Shown: positions 20,918 through 26,545 of the stretch, piece after piece
Layout of the letters: every line of letters begins with the position of its first letter
How positions within the stretch are numbered: the first letter of the stretch is position 1
NCBI GenBank assembly: GCA_030765605.1
Contig: JAVCCG010000144.1
Coordinates: 1 to 26,545 of the forward strand
Source: Candidatus Alcyoniella australis
Lineage (GTDB): Bacteria > Lernaellota > Lernaellaia > JAVCCG01 > Alcyoniellaceae
Reading direction: 5' to 3'
Length of the DNA stretch: 26,545 nucleotides
Notes under the pieces: model-generated
What the model saw: only the letters and a program-made list of their open reading frames with translations
The model's database searches: none
What the model was told of the DNA's origin: nothing
Translations under genes and position numbers: made by a program

Positions 20918-22587
20918 AACGCGCCGCAGCCGCCACAGGGCAGGGGAAAGGCGGCCGCCTGCTGTCCGGCCAGGCCTATTTGGTGCGCGCTGGTTTAGTT
21001 GGCCTGGTCTATTTTCAGATCGTGTACGGCGCGATCAAGGACAACGTCAATCCCAAAGATCTGTTCTCCCTGGTGAACTACATCGCGGAGTTGGACGTAT
21101 ACCGCAACGTGTTCTACGCCGCGTTGCCCGCGGCCGTGCTGCTGCTGTTGACGCCGTGGAGCGCGAAGAGCAACAGCAGGGCCGGGCGTGTTTTGATCGC
21201 CCTGCTGTGCCTGGCGGCCGGGGCGGTGTGCGGCCTGTTGATCGTGATCAGCAACGTATCGGTCAGGCCCGGGGCGCTGCAGCACACCGCGCTGATCGCG
21301 CTCTCGGCCTGGTACGTGGGGATCAACGTCTTGCTGTTCGTCCTGTTCTCGCTACGCGGCGACCTGGCCGTTAAATACGGAGCCGCCGTATCCCGGATGT
21401 TTGTACTGGCCGACGTGCTGTTTCCCGGAGCGCTGTGGCCCGTGTATCGAGCGGTCAACCGCGGCCCTCTGTTCCGGTTGACAAAGGCGGCGCCGGTCCT
21501 GGCGATGCTGCTGGTGCCGCTGTTGCCCTGGGTCCTGGTGCCCATGGAGCAGATTTCGACCAAGGGCTCGCCGCAGCTCAATCTTGATCCGGCCGTGCAT
21601 ATCATGCCCGGAGTGCCTGAGACCTATTACCAGGTGATGTTTCTGGACAGTGGCCGCAGCCTGATTCTCACCCGCGATCACGACGGAACAATCGACAGGT
21701 TCGACGCCGATTTGTTCGAGCGGATCGCATCGCACATTGTCGATGATCAACCGCGCGTGGCCTCGATGCTCCAAGACAGCGGCGACGGCCTGCTGTACTA
21801 CGTCGATCCCAAGCTTGGACGGTCTGTGCTGATCGACCCGCTCTCCCTTGAAATCCGCAAGACGATCCAGATGCGCAACCGTGTCGACGACGTGATGCCA
21901 AACTGTTTCTGGAGGTTGTTGTCAACGCCCTCCGATGGCTTGATCACCGCCTTTTGCCCCAATTCCCTGGTCTCGATCGAGCCCTCGGGCCGCTCGATCC
22001 AGGCATCCTTTGCCGCTGACATCCGCCACGCGGTTTTCGACGGCGCCCAAGGCCGGATTCACCTGGTCAAGTCCGACCCGGGCTGTCTGCTCGGGCTCGA
22101 TGCCCATACGCTGCAGTTGACGGGGCAGGCGAGAATCCCGGACAACGCGGGGCACATCGTTCTGGACGAGCAGGCGCGCCTGCTGTACATCGCACTGCCG
22201 CTGCAGGGCCAAATCCTGGTCATGGACGCGGACGACTATCGCACGCTCGAACACGTCCGCGCGTTTCCCGGGGTGCGCGTGCTGTTGATCGACAGGCCCG
22301 GCGACCGGCTGTTCTGCGCGGGCATGTCGCCACTGTTGGAGATTCGGCGCCTGAGCGACCTGAGCCTGATCGATCGGCTGGAGATACCCCCTTGGTCGCG
22401 CTGGATGGCCCTGGATCAGGCGGGCAACAAGCTGTTCCTCACCTCGTTCTCGTACGGCCTGGTTACAGTCGACCTCAACGTGGTGGCCCAGGGCTCGCCG
22501 CGCAGAACGCTCCTGAGACACGATCCCTTCTACTCGGCCTGCACCGTGCCGACCGGCCTGGTCCTGCGCCTGATCGGCCTGCAATGA
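20914..22587 (+). CDS. Membrane protein with C-terminal beta-propeller-like domain
   Basis: The 557-residue protein has about six hydrophobic helices in its first 210 residues. A soluble part of about 340 residues follows, in which short beta-strand units recur (for example YQVMFLDSGRSLILTRD, GRIHLVKSDPGCLLGLDAHT and GDRLFCAGMSPLLEIRRLSD). These look like blades of a WD40/YVTN-type propeller placed in the periplasm. I do not recognise a named family. The GTG start overlaps the hydrolase stop (GTGA), so the two are translationally coupled and probably work together. The stop TGA is followed, in the same frame, by the second copy of the clpB tail. Confidence 0.75.
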   Translation: MKRAAAATGQGKGGRLLSGQAYLVRAGLVGLVYFQIVYGAIKDNVNPKDLFSLVNYIAELDVYRNVFYAALPAAVLLLLTPWSAKSNSRAGRVLIALLCLAAGAVCGLLIVISNVSVRPGALQHTALIALSAWYVGINVLLFVLFSLRGDLAVKYGAAVSRMFVLADVLFPGALWPVYRAVNRGPLFRLTKAAPVLAMLLVPLLPWVLVPMEQISTKGSPQLNLDPAVHIMPGVPETYYQVMFLDSGRSLILTRDHDGTIDRFDADLFERIASHIVDDQPRVASMLQDSGDGLLYYVDPKLGRSVLIDPLSLEIRKTIQMRNRVDDVMPNCFWRLLSTPSDGLITAFCPNSLVSIEPSGRSIQASFAADIRHAVFDGAQGRIHLVKSDPGCLLGLDAHTLQLTGQARIPDNAGHIVLDEQARLLYIALPLQGQILVMDADDYRTLEHVRAFPGVRVLLIDRPGDRLFCAGMSPLLEIRRLSDLSLIDRLEIPPWSRWMALDQAGNKLFLTSFSYGLVTVDLNVVAQGSPRRTLLRHDPFYSACTVPTGLVLRLIGLQ

Positions 22588-22590
22588 TCC

Positions 22591-22661
22591 GACGGCCAAG
22601 GCGGCCTCAAGCTCGAAAGCGCCTAAACACACAACGGGACCGCCCGGATAGGGGCGGTCCC
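22591..22661 (+). repeat. Direct repeat copy 2: clpB-tail relic plus terminator
   Basis: This is the second copy of 19714-19783. It still reads [11 protein letters not shown] and a TAA stop, against [11 protein letters not shown] in clpB. It has no clpB sequence upstream, so it is a displaced 3' end. It marks the change from GC-rich to AT-rich sequence. Confidence 0.9.
22636..22661 (+). terminator. Rho-independent-type hairpin of the duplicated tail
   Basis: GGGACCGCCC (22636-22645) and GGGCGGTCCC (22652-22661) form the same 10-bp stem as the clpB terminator but with loop GGATAG. No T-run follows. It can serve the hydrolase/propeller pair. Confidence 0.6.
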
Positions 22662-22744
22662 GCAATGCCTGCCAATGATTATTTCAGAGGGAAAGCCATC
22701 GCATGTTCAAGAAATATGTTATTATAAAATTAGACGTATCGCAT

Positions 22745-22750
22745 TATAAT
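22745..22750 (+). promoter_or_regulatory. TATAAT-like -10 element upstream of the ankyrin gene
   Basis: A perfect TATAAT lies 67 bp before the preferred GTG start, but the hexamer 17 bp upstream (TTATAA) is a poor -35. A GGGAGG stretch at 22753-22758 looks like a Shine-Dalgarno sequence with no gene behind it. Confidence 0.25.
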
Positions 22751-22817
22751 TAGGGAGGTGCCTAGTTAAAAAGGGCAAATCAATCGAATTCCATAAATGA
22801 AGACAAAGGAGAAAGAA

Positions 22818-23567
22818 GTGAAAAAAATAGTGCTATTTTTAGTCGTGATATCTTTGAGTTGTCTTTGTAGCACTTGTAAGCAGAAATCTTCCAATGAAAC
22901 CGTGGTTCCGGCACAGAAAATGGTCCAAAACGAGTATCGCCAAGACGACATCGAAAATCTTGCTTCAGGGGCTGAAGTAGAAACAATTGAAAGCAATTCA
23001 GGTATATCTGAAGAATTACAGGAAGTTTCAGAAAACAAAAATTCTAGCCAAGATGCTATAGAAGCTGCTAGTAAAGAGAAGGATATTTTTGCAGCAGCAC
23101 TGAATAATGATTTGCTGGCAGTAAAAGGGTTTCTTTTAAATGGCGTAAGTCCCAACAGAAAAGAGCCATCTGGTGGTTGCGTGTTGATGGTTGCAGCACA
23201 AGAAGGGAATTTAGATATAGTCAAATTACTAGTTGAAAAAGGAGCGGTCGTTGATTGTAAAGACAATACAGGGTGGACTCCCCTCGGTCAGGCGGCTAGC
23301 GGGGGTCATTTAGATGTATGCAAATATTTAGTAGAAAACGGGGCAAACGTAAATGCAAAGGACAAAACGGGTTGGACGGTACTTCACGCTGCGGCTATAA
23401 ATGGACAACTGGAGCCAACAAAGTTTCTTATCGAGAACGGTGCAAGGACTAATGTCAAGGCAGGCAACGGCTGGAGTCCACTTGATGCTTGTAGGTCGCC
23501 AATGGGGCAAACAAAACCTCAATGGCACGAAGTAGTGAAAATTCTTCAGGAACACGGAGGAAGTTAA
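22818..23567 (+). CDS. Exported ankyrin-repeat protein
   Basis: The 249-residue protein has an N-terminal signal peptide with three cysteines (C15, C17, C20) and no canonical lipobox. A low-complexity acidic linker runs to about residue 88, followed by four to five ankyrin repeats to the C-terminus (for example GWTPLGQAASGGHLDVCKYL and GWTVLHAAAINGQLEPTKFL). Ankyrin repeats bind proteins; the partner is unknown, and location would be the periplasm or cell surface. GTG 22818 is chosen because GGAG lies 6 nt upstream and it gives a standard signal peptide; the in-frame ATG at 22797 has no ribosome site. The gene is clearly richer in A+T than the backbone, which suggests transfer. Confidence 0.85.
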   Translation: MKKIVLFLVVISLSCLCSTCKQKSSNETVVPAQKMVQNEYRQDDIENLASGAEVETIESNSGISEELQEVSENKNSSQDAIEAASKEKDIFAAALNNDLLAVKGFLLNGVSPNRKEPSGGCVLMVAAQEGNLDIVKLLVEKGAVVDCKDNTGWTPLGQAASGGHLDVCKYLVENGANVNAKDKTGWTVLHAAAINGQLEPTKFLIENGARTNVKAGNGWSPLDACRSPMGQTKPQWHEVVKILQEHGGS

Positions 23568-23633
23568 AGTATTTTCCGGAGACGGCATATAGAAATCGAA
23601 ATTTATTATTATATTAATACAATAGCCAGATAC

Positions 23634-23792
23634 CGACAAATTCAGCCCGCGCACCAAGATTCTTCGTCTGCGGCTCAGGATGACGGAAAGCGAAGGATAA
23701 CTAGCACTTACTAGGCCACACACCGCCCGCTGGGCGTCATTCTGAACAAAGTGCAGAATCTACTTTCGTAGAGCTAAATTTCAGCCCGGCGG
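23634..23792. repeat. 159-bp repeat with conserved inverted arms, copy A
   Basis: It aligns without gaps to 25748-25906 (about 124 of 159 positions identical by hand count). The outer blocks are near 85% alike and the middle 38 bp near 50%. The arms CTCAGGATGACG (23674-23685) and CGTCATTCTGAA (23735-23746) can pair, as can AGATTCT (23657-23663) and AGAATCT (23755-23761). A small hairpin CGCCC-GCT-GGGCG is at 23724-23736. It ends 9 bp from the stop of the minus-strand remnant. Confidence 0.88.
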
Positions 23793-23801
23793 GAAATGAG
23801 G

Positions 23802-23972
23802 TCAGGCGCGGGTAATCGCCTCAACGGCCGTGGCGAGTTTGGCATTGGGTTGTGAGAGCATTTCGTCCCACAGGTCGTATTCGAAAAAGTCGACGTGCAG
23901 GCCGCGGCGGGTCAAGGTCCATCCGTTGGAACGGTCGAAACTCGAGAGAGTGCCGGGGACACGAAATGTAAA
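23802..23972 (-). pseudogene. Remnant of the 3' end of an unidentified GC-rich gene
   Basis: On the minus strand a frame ending with TGA at 23802-23804 is open back to a TGA at 23973-23975. It reads as ordinary protein: FDRSNGWTLTRRGLHVDFFE, then YDLWDEMLSQPNAKLATAVE and AITRA. It has no start codon context and begins at the change from GC-rich to AT-rich sequence near 23960. About 50 codons of a lost gene therefore remain. I do not recognise the family. Its third-position G+C is high, as in the backbone and unlike its AT-rich neighbours. Confidence 0.6.
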
Positions 23973-24021
23973 TCAGGGGAAATTATACTTGTCTATATAG
24001 TCTGAATAGAGAAAATTATGA

Positions 24022-25626
24022 TCAAGATATTCGTTTGGTTCGGCCCAAGGCCACGAAATATAACTCGTCAAACCATTTCCGTAGTTTGGACAACTGCTTG
24101 TATTTGGGATCGAATGTACGGCGAATCCTCCGGTATAAACTCAGCAAGCGCGGGAGCCGAAGCGGCCAGCTCTGGGTCTTACGCACTATTTCTCGCTGGA
24201 AGTACCAGGAATGCAGCCATCTTCGCTGCAAGACCGCGCTTTCGTCAAGGCCGCCTATTTCTTCGTAATGTATATTTTCCCGCGTGAAAAGAGTGGGGCC
24301 GATTTGATCGATCAATTTGATTTTAAAATTATCTGGATTATAGAATAGCGGCGATGCCCGCACCAATTTCAGCGGACACACTTCAACAATGCAACCGTAC
24401 TTCATTTTTATTGCGGCGGCATCTCGGGCTACATCAATGATGGTCGTTGTTTTTTCAAAGGGCCATCCGATGATGAATGAGCATTTCTGATTTATTCCAC
24501 ATTTCGCTGCGGTTTTTATTGTTGACAATGCCTGCCGACCGTCAAATGGCTTGTTGATGCTACGCAAAATAGTATTATCCGTACTCTCAATACCCCAGGA
24601 GACAAAGTCGCATCCAGACCTTTTCATTTTTCGGAGCAAGGCTTCTGTTATATGGTTGGTTATCGCATAGCTTTTCCACTTAAGATCGCTACCTGCAAAA
24701 TGGTCGCAAAACGCCTCGAGCAATTTGGGATTGTTGTTGATTGCCGAGTCGTAAAAAAGAAAATGGTTGCTGTCATATTCTTTTCGTAGCTGATCTATCT
24801 CGGCGGTTATCTTACTTATTGATTTGTACTCCAACCGCGACACGCTGCGATGGGAGCAAAAAGAACAATTTTGCGAACAACCACGAGAGAAACGATATGG
24901 CAGCCAGCACGCACCGTTGCTGTCCGTATATTGCCGAAGAGACAGACCGGCGAAGGATGCCGGCGGCTCGCTCTCGATATGTGAATCATCAGAAGCGCTG
25001 GTTACAACCTGACCGTTCTCTCTGTATATAATGCCCGGCGTACCCTGAATGGGGGCGCCATGGAAAAGATGGTCTGCAATACCATTGAGCGCCGCAGGTC
25101 CGTCAGGCTGGATGCAGAGGAAATCCACAGTATGTAAAATTTCCGCTATTGCTTCGGGAGACGACGCCTGAGCAAGAACGATAAAGGGACCGCCAAAAAT
25201 AATTTGTATATCCTCATTATACCACTTGCAGATCATTGCCAATAGATAGCTGGAACGCAAAGCGCTTTGTGACATGATTGTGAAGCCCACAGCCGCGATA
25301 TCGTCGAAATATTTTAAAAAAAGATTTTTAGTTATGCGCTTCTCTTCGCTGGAGAGGGAATGGAAATCAATTTGCGCATTCGATCTCAGGCCTTCCAGAT
25401 ATTGATCGAGCAATGCAAGCTCGGTTTTATCAAACTTTGGCAACCCATTATTTAGATATACCAATCGATTGAAATCGATTATCTGCGTGTTAATATCGGG
25501 GAAGTTATTTTTCAGGCTTGAGGCGAGCACTCCAACGCCATAGGGCAAGGTCGCGGACCCAAAGAGATCATTGGTATCGGATCGTGTAAACCTTCTTGAT
25601 GGTTGAATCAGTGCAATGTTCTTCAT
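24022..25626 (-). CDS. Radical SAM protein, B12-binding-domain type (class B-like)
   Basis: The 534-residue protein has an N-terminal Rossmann-like region (about 1-190, with LPYGVGVLASSLK and IIFGGPFIVLA) as in cobalamin-binding-domain radical SAM proteins. A radical SAM core follows with the CxxxCxxC cluster motif C250, C254, C257, then GIESTDNTILRSINKP and SFIIGWPFEKTTTI typical of the barrel. I saw no DxHxxG, so base-off cobalamin binding through His is not supported. The reaction is unknown. ATG 25626 is preceded by AGGA 5 nt away on the minus strand. Base composition is much richer in A+T than the backbone. The gene stands alone between two copies of the 159-bp repeat, which suggests acquisition as a unit. 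Confidence 0.9.
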   Translation of the reverse strand: MKNIALIQPSRRFTRSDTNDLFGSATLPYGVGVLASSLKNNFPDINTQIIDFNRLVYLNNGLPKFDKTELALLDQYLEGLRSNAQIDFHSLSSEEKRITKNLFLKYFDDIAAVGFTIMSQSALRSSYLLAMICKWYNEDIQIIFGGPFIVLAQASSPEAIAEILHTVDFLCIQPDGPAALNGIADHLFHGAPIQGTPGIIYRENGQVVTSASDDSHIESEPPASFAGLSLRQYTDSNGACWLPYRFSRGCSQNCSFCSHRSVSRLEYKSISKITAEIDQLRKEYDSNHFLFYDSAINNNPKLLEAFCDHFAGSDLKWKSYAITNHITEALLRKMKRSGCDFVSWGIESTDNTILRSINKPFDGRQALSTIKTAAKCGINQKCSFIIGWPFEKTTTIIDVARDAAAIKMKYGCIVEVCPLKLVRASPLFYNPDNFKIKLIDQIGPTLFTRENIHYEEIGGLDESAVLQRRWLHSWYFQREIVRKTQSWPLRLPRLLSLYRRIRRTFDPKYKQLSKLRKWFDELYFVALGRTKRIS

Positions 25627-25664
25627 GGAAATCCTAAAAGATTATTTTCAAGAACCAGAAACAA

Positions 25665-25693
25665 ATTATATTCTAGCGGCTAAGATTAGTAAA
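25665..25693 (-). promoter_or_regulatory. Candidate promoter of the radical SAM gene
   Basis: On the minus strand TTTACT (25688-25693) and TATAAT (25665-25670) are separated by exactly 17 bp. The -10 is 38 bp before the ATG. Confidence 0.5.
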
Positions 25694-25747
25694 CGATAAT
25701 CTGCACTGACGTCCAAGAATAAATCTGTTTTGGACAAGAGTGATTTT

Positions 25748-25906
25748 CGACAAATTAAGCCTTTGCACCAAGGTCCTTCGTTTGCGGCTCAGGATAACGA
25801 TTGACTTAAGATAATCAGCAGTTACTACGATGATCGCCGCCCGCTGGGCGTTATCCTGAATAAAGTGAAGAATCTACTTTCGCAGCGATGAATTTCTGCC
25901 CGGCGG
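25748..25906. repeat. 159-bp repeat with conserved inverted arms, copy B
   Basis: Second copy of 23634-23792 in the same orientation. The main arms are CTCAGGATAACG (25788-25799) and CGTTATCCTGAA (25849-25860), forming an 11-bp stem. Relative to copy A one G-C pair has become A-T and one G-U pair has become G-C, so pairing is preserved. The CGCCC-GCT-GGGCG hairpin is kept. It ends 4 bp from the stop codon of the methyltransferase gene. Confidence 0.88.
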
Positions 25907-25910
25907 AATA

Positions 25911-26531
25911 TTATTGGATAAAGGGTGAGCTGCGCAGCAGCCCCAGGCCGGGCATAAAACGGCCGACTCGTCCGGCGTAGCGCAAATACGCCTCGCCGTG
26001 CAGCGCGACCAGGTGCCGCTCCTCGATCCGCACCTGCACGCTGATCAGCGCAAACACCAGCACCATCACCGCGATCGTCCAGGCCGATGGAGTGATCGCC
26101 GCCATGCCGCACAGCGTGACGATCATCCCGGCAAAGATCGGATTGCGGCTGAGGCTAAACAGGCCGCGTTGCACCAGGGCTGTGGGCCGATCATCCACGC
26201 CCACACGCCATGCCTCGCCCATATGACGCTGCGCCAGCAACGTGATCGCAGTGCCCAGGACCAGCAGCATCCAGCCGACGGCGCTCACCCATCGCGGGGT
26301 GCTGAGCACGCCCAGGGTCTGCGGATCAATGCGCCAGTAGAGGATGCTCCAGAAAAACAGGCCCAGCAGCAGCAGGCCGAAGAGCACGCCGATGGTGCGC
26401 GCCACCACCCCGGATTCCCGATGGATCACCAGCGGGCAGACCCCGTGATTGCGCCAGACGCGGATTGTGGGCAAAACCAGGGCGATCACCAGGTAGACGC
26501 TGACTGCGATTGGAAATGCGATGCATTCCAT
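25911..26531 (-). CDS. ICMT/PEMT-like integral membrane methyltransferase
   Basis: The 206-residue membrane protein has about five hydrophobic helices. It carries the conserved C-terminal pattern of the isoprenylcysteine carboxyl methyltransferase-like family: LVQRGLFSLSRNPIFAGMIV, then IEERHLVALHGEAYLRYAGR and VGRFMPGLG. These residues form the S-adenosylmethionine site in family structures. Bacterial members methylate small lipophilic or membrane substrates that are mostly unknown. ATG 26531 is preceded by AAGGGA 6 nt away on the minus strand, so the gene is complete. Its G+C-rich codon use matches the chromosomal backbone, marking the right edge of the AT-rich segment. Confidence 0.88.
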   Translation of the reverse strand: MECIAFPIAVSVYLVIALVLPTIRVWRNHGVCPLVIHRESGVVARTIGVLFGLLLLGLFFWSILYWRIDPQTLGVLSTPRWVSAVGWMLLVLGTAITLLAQRHMGEAWRVGVDDRPTALVQRGLFSLSRNPIFAGMIVTLCGMAAITPSAWTIAVMVLVFALISVQVRIEERHLVALHGEAYLRYAGRVGRFMPGLGLLRSSPFIQ

Positions 26532-26545
26532 TGTTTCCCTTCCGG

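Larger units (their letters stand above)
23568..24021. other. Intergenic region holding a repeat and a gene remnant
   Basis: These 454 bp have no intact gene. They contain an AT-rich start, the first 159-bp repeat, a short GC-rich minus-strand coding remnant and an AT-rich end behind the radical SAM gene. Confidence 0.8.

Noticed and set aside
22585-22623. Read-through of TGA into the in-frame clpB tail copy (possible recoding or selenocysteine)
   Set aside because: Shared frame has a one in three chance, no SECIS-like structure was seen, and the preceding protein ends normally.
23948-23966. GTGTCCCCGGCAC stretch (minus strand) that could be a short dispersed repeat
   Set aside because: Only one copy is in the window, so it cannot be shown to be a repeat; a genome-wide search would decide.

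Overview
The window is GC-rich chromosomal DNA from a Gram-negative bacterium. The outer membrane is inferred from lipobox lipoproteins and an EnvC/CtpA/YibQ-type envelope operon. Gene order and protein style suggest a deltaproteobacterial-grade, probably uncultured lineage (Desulfobacterota, Myxococcota or a relative), but nothing here fixes the taxon. No rRNA, tRNA, CRISPR array, transposase or integrase was seen.

Layout. (1) 1-7024, all plus strand: the 3' end of pdxA, uvrA, then a tight envelope operon of an EnvC-like degenerate LytM protein, the processing protease CtpA and a YibQ-type divergent polysaccharide deacetylase. (2) 7025-7853: an AT-rich regulatory stretch with a promoter and paired direct repeats, an Rrf2-family regulator and its terminator. 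(3) 7924-14124, plus strand: a small exported metal-binding-domain protein, a lipoprotein glycoside hydrolase of family 2, an NAD(P)-binding SDR-like protein with a broken glycine motif, and a full-length CarB whose second ATP-grasp site has lost conserved residues. (4) 14121-16999, minus strand: two membrane proteins, one GT-C glycosyltransferase-like and one unknown. (5) 17167-19749: clpB with a strong terminator. (6) 19862-22587: an overlapping pair, a lipoprotein alpha/beta hydrolase and a membrane protein with a predicted beta-propeller. This pair is bracketed by two copies of the clpB 3' end plus terminator. (7) 22662-25910: an AT-rich, foreign-looking segment with an ankyrin-repeat exported protein, a GC-rich pseudogene remnant and a radical SAM protein flanked by two copies of a 159-bp repeat. 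(8) 25911-26531: an ICMT-like membrane methyltransferase, GC-rich again.

The backbone (pdxA, uvrA, envelope operon, clpB) looks vertically inherited. The right third is an accessory region. The main points for a second look are the duplicated clpB tail at the edge of that region, the covarying 159-bp repeat that brackets a lone radical SAM gene, and the CarB homologue in which R675, E841 and N843 (E. coli numbering, which this protein keeps exactly) are replaced while the first active site is nearly intact.
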